Source: Capra hircus (Eukaryota; Chordata; Mammalia; Artiodactyla; Bovidae). Taken from it: a stretch of DNA of 64,000 nt. The stretch lies in contig NC_030821.1 in assembly GCF_001704415.2 (NCBI RefSeq), positions 38,671,210 to 38,735,209 on the forward strand, written 5' to 3'. The notes under the pieces are model-generated. The model was not told the DNA's origin, made no database searches, and saw only the letters and a program-made list of their open reading frames with translations. Below are positions 54,662-64,000 of this stretch, one piece after another; the stretch's first letter is position 1, and each line of letters opens with the position of its first letter. A program made the position numbers and the translations under genes.

Positions 54662-55699
54662 AGGAACAATTAATAACTTTTCATTAGTAATAAATTCATG
54701 AATTTATTACTGATGAAAAATGAATTTATTCCTGATGAAAAATCCTTAGTTGTCCCTGCCACTCATACCTCATACGGAGATGAGAATGAGGATCTTGCTT
54801 ATCACTCTTTCAAAAGTAAGTGAAGGAATGTATCAACCAAAAATTTGCCTGTTAGTTTCAAGACATTCAAGCAGACTTGAAAGGTTTAAAGATTTAAAAG
54901 ATGCAATAATTTATATATTTCATAGATGAAATATAACATTGTAATGGGTGACCGTATTCTGGTAGTATTCTACCCTTCCCACCCAAAAATCAAGATGGAA
55001 AGATGACCTGGAGAAAGTTAAAAGCATGAAAGAGGTGAAGGAATGAGTGTTTTAAAATTTTTTGCAAATTTTGATGAAAAGATAAAACATTCAATGACAA
55101 ATGATTATCTATGCATGTAAGATAGAAGAAATGGAATGTACCTGAAATTCACAGTCAGATATTTTATTTACTGAAAGCAGAATTTACCATTATAAAGCAT
55201 GGCATGTCTTTTCCTTCAGAGTATAAAGATGAGTAAAAATGAAAATAAAAGCTAAAGGTAAAAAAAATTCATTTTATGAATTCTAAAGCTTAATATGTAC
55301 AAAATGAACAAATTTCAAGTAAAATAATAAATGCTGAAATACAGTAGGGCGTTATAAATGAGATTACTATTTCTTTTGTTTACATTACTGTTTCTTCTGT
55401 TTTGTACAAGATGGTCAATAGAACTATGGGTAGCTGGCAGTTTCTTTAAGATCATCTTTCACATTTACAGCAGATATCTGATTTCATGAACTCCTTTTTA
55501 GTGAATGTACAACAGCATCCAAAAAATCAAATAGCATGAAGGAGCATAAAGTGAAAAACAAAAACATTCCCATCTATTTTCTGACCCCTAGTCCCATTTC
55601 TGAGAGAGAACAGCTGTTAATGATTTAATATTTATCTTTATATTTTATATGATATAGCAACATGTGTGTGTGGGTACTCACATGTGTGTTTGTTTAGAA
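54662..55699. other. Intron 1, AT-rich, SINE-free
   Basis: No exon. The words attcatgaatttattactgatgaa and tgaatttattcctgatgaa at 54,691-54,740 form a short local repeat (tgaatttatt.ctgatgaaaaat twice). Otherwise nothing is recognised. Confidence 0.5.
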
Positions 55700-56075
55700 A
55701 TCAGGAATGGGACCTGTATTGGTCAGGTTATAGGCTAAAGGATGACACCTATAATCACCTCAAAATTTAGGGGATTTCACAGTAAAATTTTAAATCTCAT
55801 GTAATGGGCAAGTGTGTGGTGTCTTGGCTTGGTGGTGCTCCTTGGCAGCTTTGTATTAAGCAGAATCTTGGGGACCCAGGCTCCTTGCGTCTGGTAGCTT
55901 TACTCGTACCTGTAGGGATATGAAAGAGAACACCAGAGATCGCACAGGAGGATTTTCTGGGCCAGGTCGGAAGGTGGCAGGCATCACTTTCACACATATT
56001 CTGTTAGCCAGTCTCAGTCACATAGTCCACATATCTGCAGGGAAGCCTGGGAAATGTAGTCTAGCCATATACCCT
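55700..56075. repeat. Old interspersed repeat, family uncertain
   Basis: ttggtcaggttataggctaa, ggggacccaggctccttgcg, agtctcagtcacatagtcca, gcagggaagcctgggaaatg have the order of an old mammalian repeat found widely in introns. I cannot name it with confidence. Confidence 0.45.
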
Positions 56076-56429
56076 GGAGGAAGAAGAGATGTGATTTAGT
56101 AAACAAACGGAAGTCTCTGCCATAGCAGTTGTTTTTTTTTCATTTTAGCAATGTAATGAGACATGTTTTACTATTGACATTTACAGCAATCTCACTTTAA
56201 AAATGGAGTCAGACTAGGCTGTTGCATAGCAGTATCCTAATGGACACTGTTTTCCTCCCTTCTTCATAATCAACAGTGCTATAAAGGACAACCTCATGTA
56301 TGATGTAAGTATGGTAATAGGATAAACTTGTAGAATTGTTGAATTATAAGGTCTGTATTTAACATTTTTGTAGATATTATCAAATACGAGCAAAAAATTT
56401 GCAATAGTGTGTCTTCAGTAGTGAATCAC
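56076..56429. other. Intron 1, unassigned, L1-like
   Basis: ctataaaggacaacctcatg and ggataaacttgtagaattgt near 56,278-56,345 suggest a decayed antisense L1 piece. No exon. Confidence 0.4.
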
Positions 56430-56770
56430 AGAGGTTCTCTGGGGTCTCAGTGATAAAGAATCCACCTGCTAATGCAGGAAACCACAGGTTCAATCCCTGG
56501 TCTGGGAAGATCCCACATGCTGCAGAGCAGCTTTAAGCCCATGAGCCACAACTACTGGGGCTGTGTTCTGGAGCCCAGGAGTCACAGCTACAGAGCCCAT
56601 GTGCTGCAACTTTTGAAGCCCGTGTACTCTAAAGCCCATAACAAAGAAGCTGCTGCATGAGCACTGCAGCTAGAGAGTAGCCCCTGCTTGCTGCAGCTAG
56701 AGAAAAGCCTGCACAGCAGGGAAGACTCAGCACAGCCAGCAATGCACACACTCTTTTAAAATATAAAAAT
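56430..56770 (+). repeat. CHR-type SINE, long form
   Basis: aggttctctggggtctcagt, caggttcaatccctggtctg, gagccacaactactggggct, gcagctagagagtagcccct, agactcagcacagccagcaa, then an A-rich end. It is near full length and moderately diverged. Confidence 0.85.
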
Positions 56771-57183
56771 TCATTGAATTTAGAAAAAAAGTGACCCAGA
56801 GTGCCTGTTGTCCATCTCTCCAATATTATCAAACTTTCCACATAGAAGTTTTCTTTTTCTTATAGGTTTAAATAATTTCTTTTAACATGAAGAAAATTAG
56901 CTCTTTGCTTGTTACATAATCCAAATACCTACCCAGTTATTTAACTTTTGACTTTTTTATGGTATATATTTCCAAATAGAAGTTATAGAATCTTCACGAG
57001 GTAACGTTTGTCCATCTTTTCCTTTATAACTGAGTTTTCTGTCATATTGGAAAGTCCTTTCCACTCCAAGATTAATTCTGAAAAAATTCATAGTATATTT
57101 TATAAATGGAAGAAATGTACAAAGTAAATGTATAAGAAAATAGGCAATTATGTTTTTCACCTGGAATATTTCTGTGTATAAGG
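56771..57183. other. Intron 1, unassigned, AT-rich
   Basis: No exon or repeat named. The minus-strand frame at 56,957-57,160 is AT-driven. Confidence 0.4.
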
Positions 57184-57262
57184 AATCACTGAGTATGGTA
57201 AAACCAATACAGTATTGTAACGTAAAAAAAAAAAAAAGATTAAAAAAAGAGAAATCACTGAG
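57184..57262 (+). repeat. Very short L1 3'-end insertion with perfect 10-bp duplication
   Basis: The insert is 57,194-57,252: tatggtaaaaccaatacagt, attgtaacgt, then A-rich tail. This is the last part of a ruminant L1 3' UTR. The direct repeat aatcactgag is exact at 57,184-57,193 and 57,253-57,262, proving a separate insertion despite its ~59-base length. Confidence 0.88.
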
Positions 57263-58588
57263 GTGGGAAATGACACTTTATGGTTTATGATGTGTGTTTC
57301 TCCTAATGGCTGTCATGTTGTTTTTTGCCAATTTTTTAATATACTGCCATTTCTTTGCTTCTGCAGCTAGCTATCTTGATGAAGTCAAATAACATTTTCA
57401 GTTATTGACAGCACTTCTTTAATGAAAGTATGTAGGCATTCAAATAATTTATTTGCAGCAAAGTGGAATTGATTTGAATAAAATGTGTGTTCAGTCCTGG
57501 CATGACTCCATTTTTTGTGAGTCAAGAATTTTACTTGCATAATTAGAGAAAAAGAACCATGAGCTCTGTACTTACGCTGTCATACACATGTTCTGAGTTT
57601 ATCAGTAATTAGATTTTGTGAATATGTGAATATTCTGTTAATTTTTTGTCAGTCTGTTTCATTTTATAATTATATTAATGCTTTTATAAAGTGATTATCA
57701 AATTATCAAAATAAGTGGAAACAAAGTGAACGTACAAAAAGCAGGAAGAATGTAATCTATCAAAAACATTCAGGCCAGAAAGTGAAAATTAAGAGCTGGA
57801 GGATATTAAAATGTTGCAAGTTTTATCAAAAAATTCTTTAAATTTACAGTTAGCTGCTGAATCAGTTAATTGACAATGGTCTCTACTTGTGACTTTCTTT
57901 TATTTAAAATTTCTTTTGATGTACTATCTTGAATGAAAATATTTTGAAGAATTTAAAAGCAAAATTTTAATCTTTTGTCTTCAGAAGCATTATTTCAGTC
58001 AGAGAGAAATAACGGCTATATTTAAAATCAATTTGGAAAGAACAGAGAATGTTTGCACAAAGCATCTCAAAAGGTTTCAAAATAAAAACAAAAGCAATTT
58101 AAAGAATGAAATCTTTCCCTTTTGAAGAGAAGAATAGAACCTGAAATAATAATAAACTGTGGCATTTTGGATACGAATTTTCCCCATTCTCAAAATAATA
58201 AGATTTATATTCTCTTGCATGGATACAGATTTGTTTTCAGACTTTCAGGAATTAATTAGAGCAAAATGGAAGCAATATCTGAATTATCCAAGTAAACAAA
58301 ATACACATGTTTAATAAAACAAACTTCAAAGGTGTAGGAGAATTTTAGATTCTATTTAACTATGAGTGTGACATTTGATTTTATTGAAACTGTACAGTGC
58401 TCAGCTTATCTATATTTGTCACCTTGTTAGTACAGGTTCTCTGTTTACTTAGTGTGGTAGATAGTATGCATGTACGTATGGCTTATTTCCTAGAGTGAAT
58501 ACATACCGCTTGGTGTGATCATTCAGGGCAGCCAATGGAGAGTGCGCGTTTCCTTCTAACATACTCACGTGGACCATGGGTGGTGATT
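57263..58588. other. Intron 1, 1.3 kb AT-rich without recognised repeats
   Basis: No exon, young SINE or named LINE is visible. It may be old L1 too decayed to see, or unique DNA with conserved elements. Confidence 0.5.
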
Positions 58589-58739
58589 CTGGGATGGGAT
58601 TTGTTTCTCTTCTTTTTTTTTTTTTTCAGCTATGCCGTGTGGCTTGTGGGCTCTCAACCAGGGACTGAACCTTGGCCCTGCCACCGAAAGCATGAGTCCT
58701 AACCATTGGATAGCCAGGGGAATCCCTGGGATGGGATTT
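58589..58739 (-). repeat. CHR-2-like SINE with perfect 14-bp duplication
   Basis: The element is 58,603-58,725 in antisense: a T run at 58,613-58,626, gccgtgtggcttgtgggctc, ccagggactgaaccttggcc, ending gatagccaggggaatcc. The direct repeat ctgggatgggattt is exact at 58,589-58,602 and 58,726-58,739. Confidence 0.93.
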
Positions 58740-58964
58740 CTTAACTAAACTAATAGAGCATGTGGCTGTCAAAGGTTTTATATAGAACTTTACTGTATCA
58801 CCTTAGACACTGTTACTGAGTCTAAGCTCATACTGCCCACCATATGGCAAGCCAGTAAATTAAGAAGCGTGGTGTTGGGGCAAGGAATAGTGACTGTATT
58901 CAGAAAACCAGCACACCAAGAGGGTGATGGACTAATGTCCCAAAGAACCATTTTGTCCAGGTTT
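58740..58964. other. Short unassigned spacer
   Basis: Nothing recognised. Confidence 0.4.
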
Positions 58965-59172
58965 GAATGCTAGTTTCTTTCTTTCTCTTTTTTTAGTTTT
59001 TTAAATTATTTATTTATGTGGCTGTGCTGGGTCTTAGTAGTGGCATGGAAGATCTTTAGTTGTGGCATGTGGGATTTAGGGGTCACCAGTGATCAAACTC
59101 AGGTCCCCTGCATTGGGAGTGTGGAGTTTTAGCCCCTGGACCACCAGGGAAGTCCGTGGATGCCAATTTCTT
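58965..59172 (-). repeat. CHR-2-like SINE, antisense, with degraded duplication
   Basis: Element about 58,981-59,156: tttttagttttttaaattat, ggctgtgctgggtcttagta, gggtcaccagtgatcaaact, ending ggaccaccagggaagtcc. Flanks gaatgctagtttcttt and ggatgccaatttcttt agree at 13 of 16 bases. Confidence 0.88.
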
Positions 59173-59428
59173 TTTATAACAAAGAAGGATAGGTAAGGAG
59201 ATAAAGTAAAAGGATAATAAGTTGTTGCAAACATCTCATGGTTCTAGTCAGACTCTGAAGGGGATATGTAAATTTCTTTTTTCTTGCAGCAGGTGTGCTG
59301 GTCAGGATGTTTCCTGTCAGCTGAACAAAAGTATTTTAGCTTTACACTCAGGCATGGGAGGCATTGTTCCTGGAGACAGGCCATCATATATACTTTATAG
59401 GCAATATCCCATTAGTGATTACCTTAAA
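59173..59428. other. Short unassigned spacer
   Basis: Nothing recognised. Confidence 0.4.
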
Positions 59429-59617
59429 CATGTCTGACTCTTCGCAACCCCATGGACTATAGCCTGCTGGGCTCCTCTGTCCTTGGAATTCTGCAAGCAA
59501 GGATACTGGAGTGGGTTGCCATTCCCTTCTCCAGGGGATCTTCCCAACTAGGAATCGAACCTGGCTCTCTTGCCTTTCAGGAAGATTCTTTACCATCTTA
59601 GCCACCAGGGAAGCCCC
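59429..59617 (-). repeat. Bov-tA SINE, antisense, 3' end missing
   Basis: Starts catgtctgactcttcgcaac, lacking the usual gtgttagtcgctcagtc end, and runs to gccaccagggaagcccc. Confidence 0.9.
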
Positions 59618-60161
59618 ATAGCAAGAGTAATAGGCCATAAAGGTTGAAGTATAAGAAATGGATCCAGTATGGAGTCAGATTTGTTATTCCCTATTACAGG
59701 ATGGATGATGATTAATAGTTTATCTTTAAAACTTGCTGTGTTGTCATATTTCGTATTTGAACTTGTAACCATTCCAGCAATCTTTAGGACCTTAAACTAA
59801 AATTGGGATGACATCATAGAAATGAACAATTATTAAAATACTGTATTTTATTGATGCTAAAATTGGGGTACATACCACAGTCAGTGGCATCTGAGATTCG
59901 ATGAGATGCAGAAATTTTTTTTTTTTTTTTAGTGAAAAGGACCAATTAATTTTGAAAAAACGTTAACTTCAGATCTCTCAAAAATTTTGACCTGCTTATT
60001 CATCACTGCTTGGAAAAAGAAAGACCCATATCATCTCTCCCTTACAACTACACTAGGGTTGCATCTTCATCTCTACCTGAGATTCTGTTGCTCTTCAGTC
60101 AGCCTTTCCCTGTTTTGACCCTTCACTCTTCCATTTCTGATAAACTAATACCTCTGACTCT
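59618..60161. other. Intron 1, unassigned
   Basis: T run at 59,919-59,931. No exon or named repeat. Confidence 0.4.
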
Positions 60162-60246
60162 GGTGGTTCTTGAATCAGCTGCACATTAGCACCATCAGGG
60201 GAACTTTTAATGAGGACTGATGTCTGTCTCAGGTGGAGAACCATTG
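60162..60246 (+). mobile_element. MER5-like hAT MITE, short
   Basis: ggtggttcttgaatcagctg, cacattagcaccatcagggg, aacttttaatgagg, ending ggtggagaaccattg. The ends are inverted (ggttct and agaacc), as in MER5 elements. It is an internally deleted copy of an old DNA transposon. Confidence 0.65.
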
Positions 60247-61306
60247 TTTCATCTGTGACACATGCCTGCACCCCCCTTCTTTGCCCATTGGCCCCTCTCC
60301 AGTACTGTCTATTATTTTACCTCTATTTCTGCAAAGTTCTTTCTCCAAAGAGAGGGCAGCTCTCAGAGTCTTCACTTCCTCACCTTTCGGTCTTGGTTGG
60401 GTCTAGGAACATCACCACTTTTCTGAAGTGCTTAAATCGTCAGTCACCACCTGCTTGCCACTGATTTTTCCTTCTTTATTTTATTGGGCATTTCTGTTGT
60501 GTTGAACACTACTGCCCATTCCTTTTCTTGAAACTCCTATTTCCTAGTTTTTCTAGGCGTTGAACTTTCCTAGCGCTCCTCATACCTCCTTGACCAGGAC
60601 TTAAAGACTCTAGATTCTCTGTCCATCACTTAAAGATTCCTTTCCTTGCCCCCTTGCATATGCTCCTTTAGAAAGCTTATGTGTCCTCACATTTTCAGCT
60701 ACCAGTGTATGCTCACATAAACCTATTTCCTTGGTTATTCTATCGGTGTCATAATCTTATTTCCAACTTGTGCCTTCTCAAATTGCTCCTCCATAATAAT
60801 CAGAGGGACTCATCTAAGATGGACATCTAAATTGTCAGCTCTCAGCTTTCCATCACCTACATGTATCTCCTTTTCCCCCTTTCCCACTCCCATTGTCTTT
60901 CTTGAGTGTCAGCTGGTCTCTCCTGCCCTGAGGACCTGAATGGTGCCCATGACCACTGTGTTTGCTGTGCTTGCTCTAGGTCTGCTCTTCTTTGGAGGCA
61001 GAAGTCAGAATTCTCAGCTTGTCAGTGCAGGTTCTCCAGACCTTTACTTTCTAGTAAACCAATTTGCTTATTGTCCTAGAACTGTCATGTCCTTGTTTAT
61101 TGCCATTCATTAAGCCCAAATGCTGCTTCCTGTTCAATGCCTTTTCCCCTCTGTGCATTCTTGGTTTAATCTTGTTTTCTGTGTTGTTTTGAGATGCAGT
61201 GGGCTGTAATAGAGAAAGACATTGTTATAATGTAAGATCTGATTTCTAGTTCTCAGGACATTTTAGCCAAATGAAACAATTGATTTGATTTTCAATTTTC
61301 TCATCT
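60247..61306. other. Intron 1, 1.06 kb unassigned, pyrimidine-rich
   Basis: C/T-rich text (tgcacccccctt, cttcctcacctttcggtc) throughout. It looks like an old repeat on the antisense strand but has no name I can give. No exon is supported. Confidence 0.45.
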
Positions 61307-61540
61307 ATGGGCTTCCCTGGTGGCTCAGATGGTAAAGAGTCTGACTTCAGTGCAGGAGACCCAGGTTCATTCCCTAGGTTGGGAAGATTCCCCTGGAGAA
61401 GGAAGTGGCAACCCACTCCAGTATTCTTGCCTGGAGAAGCCCATGGACAGAGGAGCCTGACTGACCCCAGTCCATGGACCTCAAAGAACTGGATAAGACT
61501 GAATGACTAACACTTTCACACTTTCACTTCTTTTCACTTT
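61307..61540 (+). repeat. Bov-tA SINE with extended CTTT tail
   Basis: gggcttccctggtggctcag, aggttcattccctaggttgg, gaagattcccctggagaag, end gaatgactaacactttcaca then cacttcttttcactttttca. ttt(c/t)tcatc occurs on both sides (about 61,296 and 61,537), a likely short duplication. Confidence 0.92.
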
Positions 61541-61675
61541 TTCATCCCTAAAACGGTATTAATGATGAAACATAGTTGTCCAGGGTTTGTTTGTTTTTTT
61601 GGGGGGGGGGCGGGGGAGGCTTAAGTGAGATAGTATGCTGAACGCACAAGGGGAATCTTTAAACTAGAAATAATA
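61541..61675. other. G-rich run
   Basis: A run ttttttgggggggggg then cgggggagg at 61,595-61,618 is a low-complexity G tract that could form a quadruplex only with further G runs nearby, which I do not see. Confidence 0.5.
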
Positions 61676-62010
61676 ATGATGAACTTAGTGAAAGTGAAAG
61701 TCACTCAGTTGTGTCCAACTCTTTGCAACTCCATGGACTATACAGTCCATGGAATTCTCCAGGCCAGAATACTGGAGTGGGTAGCCTTTCCCTTCTCTAG
61801 GGGATTTTCCCAACCCAGGGATCGAACCTATGTCTCCTGCATTGCAGGAGGATTCTTTACCAGCTGAGCCACAAGGGAAGCCCAAGTATACTGGAGTGGG
61901 TAGCCTATCACTTCTCCAGCAGATCTTCCTGACCCAGGAATTGAACCAGGGTCTCCTGCATTGCAGGAGGATTCTTTACCAATTGAGCTATGAGGGAAGC
62001 CCATGATGAA
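61676..62010 (-). repeat. Bov-tA SINE variant with duplicated 5' half
   Basis: A full antisense copy (61,684-61,883: cttagtgaaagtgaaagtca to gagccacaagggaagcccaa) is followed directly by a second partial copy (61,884-62,002: gtatactggagtgggtagcc to gagctatgagggaagccc). The direct repeat atgatgaa encloses both, exactly at 61,676-61,683 and 62,003-62,010. So the duplicated form was inserted as one unit. Confidence 0.93.
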
Positions 62011-62867
62011 TATAATTCCTTTATTATTAACTATATAATTAACTAATTGAAAAAGACTTATTAGCTGTAGCTCTTGGAAGTCGGGTGAAGATCAGTAAAA
62101 CTCTTCCAAATGAATAAAGAAAAGTGGAAAAGTCAGACTGGAGCCCTATCTGTAAACCTGGCTATCTGTGTGAACTCAAGGAAAGAAAAAATGATCAACC
62201 AACACAAATTTTGCATCTTACATACAACCTGGTGAAGTCCTGGCTTGATTTGTTTTGGAATTAATTTCAGGCATTTGTACTAAGAATGCAATCCCAGTAG
62301 GAGCTCCTTGTAACAAACATACAGAGTTCAAGGGGAGATAGCTATGGTTAAATTTTCTTAGTGGCTCCTGAGGTCTCTGAGAACCATTTGGCTGATCTGT
62401 TGGGGGTTGGCTATTTTTATACAGTGTATTTGTTAGTTTTGCATCATGGTGTTCATGAGGATTAATGACTGCATTAAGTAAGAGTAACCCTAAGACTTTC
62501 TGAGAGCTCCTTACACAAACCTCCAGTCTGTGTGACCATCATCTTTGACCTGAATTCAATAATGTGACCTCTTATGCTGCACAAAGAAGGATTCTGTCAC
62601 TTCATGGGCCTTTGGGACTCCTGTCATGCCTTGCTTTTCTGGGGCCGTGAAAGGGTGGCAGTTTTGCCTTGTTCACCTTAAATAATCCTTAGTTTTAAAT
62701 TGATTATCCATTCTTAGTGGAAAATGGTAAAGTATTCATTTTGATCTTCTTGGTAATGATCTTGTACCTGACTGGGTATATGCACAAATTTGTGTAGGTA
62801 AAGGAAGAGAAAAACAACATAAATCAATTGGAGTGTTTACTTTAGTATGAAGTTTTTGTTTTAAATA
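62011..62867. other. Intron 1, unassigned
   Basis: No exon or named repeat is visible. Confidence 0.45.

Positions 62868-62911
<44 letters not shown>
62868..62911. repeat. (CA)n microsatellite
   Basis: An uninterrupted CA run of about 22 units, likely polymorphic. Confidence 0.97.
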
Positions 62912-62913
<2 letters not shown>

Positions 62914-63039
62914 TTGTATTGTAGGATGTGGTCATTGAAGAAAACATGCTCATGGAGAAATATTCATCTCAGATTTTTTTAGTGGAAATTGTTATAATCA
63001 GGTTTTTTTTTTACTTTTGCTATGTTGACAGCATTGCTT
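62912..63039. other. Short unassigned spacer
   Basis: T-rich; nothing recognised. Confidence 0.4.
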
Positions 63040-63395
63040 TTTTTATTTATTGTTGTGTAAGTTTCAGGTGTACTGCATCATTTGATATCTGTATACGCCG
63101 TGGAGTGGTCACTGCCATAAGCCCAGTTACCAATCCATCACTACACAGTTGACCTCCTTCGCTTACCCTCTGGTAACCACTAATCTGTTCTCTGTATCTG
63201 TGACTTTATTTTTGTTTTATTTTGCTTGTTCCGGTTTTGCTTGTTTTAGATTCCACTTATGACTGAAATCACATGGTATTTGTCTTTCTGCCATGTACTT
63301 ATTTTAGGTTGTATAATACCTTCGGGTCCATCTAGCTTATAGCAGATGGCAATATTTCTTTCTTTTTAATGGCTGAGTAATATTCCATTGTAATA
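63040..63395 (-). repeat. L1 3' UTR, antisense
   Basis: ttgtgtaagtttcaggtgta, ctgcatcatttgatatctgt, ccctctggtaaccactaatc, ttagattccacttatgactg, aatggctgagtaatattcca. It stops next to a SINE fragment. Confidence 0.8.
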
Positions 63396-63396
63396 T

Positions 63397-63525
63397 GGAC
63401 TCAGTAGTTGCGGCTCACAGGCTTATTACCCTGTGGCATGTGGAATGTTCCCAGATCAGACATCAAACCCATGCCTTCTACATTGGCAGGCAGATTCTTA
63501 ACCATTGAACTACCAGGGAAATCCT
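63397..63525 (-). repeat. CHR-type SINE fragment, antisense
   Basis: ggactcagtagttgcggctc, gtggaatgttcccagatcag, cattggcaggcagattctta, ending gaactaccagggaaatcc. It sits at the end of the L1 where L1 text normally continues (ttccattgtaatatgg), so it is probably inserted into it. Confidence 0.8.
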
Positions 63526-64000
63526 ACAAACTACTTTTAAGTCTAAAGCTGTTCTTCACTGCTCTTTGTATACATATATGAATATATATATACAATTTTC
63601 ATATTGTATATATACTATATATTGTATTTAAGTTTTATCAACCTGTAATTCAATATATTCATTATTTAAAAATGTTAATTTTGATTTTTTTATTTTAAGA
63701 TGCATCTATTGAATTGTTATTACATGTGTGGTTTAAAGAAGTATGTAAACTCCCTTCTGTTGTAAAAATTTTCTTGCATTCTCACTTGTGTTTAAGTTTG
63801 CATGTAACCAAATTTATCAGCCTTTTAGTGACTTTGAGTTTTACATCTTAGAAAAGTCATCACTCAAATTATGCAGGTAATCTCATATAGTTTTTCAAAC
63901 ATTTTTATTGAGTATATTTTTTCATATTTTTAAATAACTTTTTAATCCTGCTGGAATTTCTGGCTTGAGTTAAGGAATGGTTTATCTTTTCTCCACTGAT
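63526..64000. other. Right edge, AT-rich, no feature
   Basis: A TATATA-rich patch at 63,574-63,625 and possible antisense old-L1 text after 63,690 (tttttattttaagatgcatc). No exon seen up to the edge. Confidence 0.45.

Larger units (their letters stand above)
15570..64000 (+). other. TPD52: TPD52 intron 1 (runs past the right edge)
   Basis: From the exon 1 donor to the end of the window no acceptor plus exon that matches TPD52, or any other gene, is recognisable. The 48.4 kb is filled mainly with repeats. Of the Bov-tA copies I count in this intron, about 16 lie in the sense direction and 8 antisense. No antisense host gene is seen. Confidence 0.6.

Noticed and set aside
61595..61618. G-quadruplex from the G run
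   Set aside because: Only one long G run plus one short run are present; the usual four separated G tracts are not seen.

Overview
This is vertebrate nuclear DNA from a ruminant, most likely a bovid (cattle, buffalo, sheep or goat). The evidence is the repeat content. The window holds over 30 Bov-tA SINE copies, two BOV-A2 dimers, five pieces of the BovB (RTE) LINE, CHR-type cetartiodactyl SINEs, ruminant L1 3' ends and older mammalian MIR, L1M and MER5-like repeats. Apart from one CpG-rich block the sequence is AT-rich. It has no operons, no prokaryotic signals and no long open reading frames other than decayed retrotransposon frames.

The one host gene I can support is TPD52 (tumor protein D52), + strand. 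A CpG island spans about 15,175-15,960. Inside it, a 19-nt coding piece at 15,551-15,569 reads MDRSEQ plus one base and ends at a good GTGAGG splice donor. This matches the first coding exon of the short TPD52 isoform (human MDRGEQ-G...). The next exon is not visible, so about 48.4 kb from 15,570 to the right edge reads as intron 1. The first 15 kb is upstream sequence; it may be intergenic or part of an intron of longer TPD52 isoforms.

Layout. 1-15.17 kb: upstream flank with SINEs, an L1 tail split by a SINE (10.8-11.46 kb), a BOV-A2 dimer with a perfect 12-bp target-site duplication (11.57-11.87 kb), and a 1.2-kb minus-strand BovB keeping its YADD reverse-transcriptase motif (11.99-13.18 kb). 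15.17-15.96 kb: promoter, 5' UTR and exon 1. 16-29 kb: intron with old L1 blocks (19.95-21.56 and 22.0-23.63 kb), MIRs and few young SINEs. 29-36 kb: L1 tails, one split by a 1.1-kb BovB whose catalytic motif is YADV. 36-45 kb: a 14-bp minisatellite, a MER5-like element, a head-to-head SINE pair, a compound (AC)n/(CT)n tract, and a BovB piece inside an older repeat. 45.6-47 kb: a block without young repeats that carries a TATA-like box, a 16-bp palindrome and a 12-bp-stem hairpin. 47-64 kb: SINE-rich intron with an LTR-like element split by a SINE, a tiny truncated L1 insertion, and AT-rich unassigned stretches.

I found no evidence of an undescribed multi-gene system. The retrotransposons are linked mechanistically: BovB and L1 machinery mobilised the SINEs. 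The host content is one promoter and a long intron. Repeat names are from memory of consensus sequences and boundaries are by eye, usually within about 10-20 bases.
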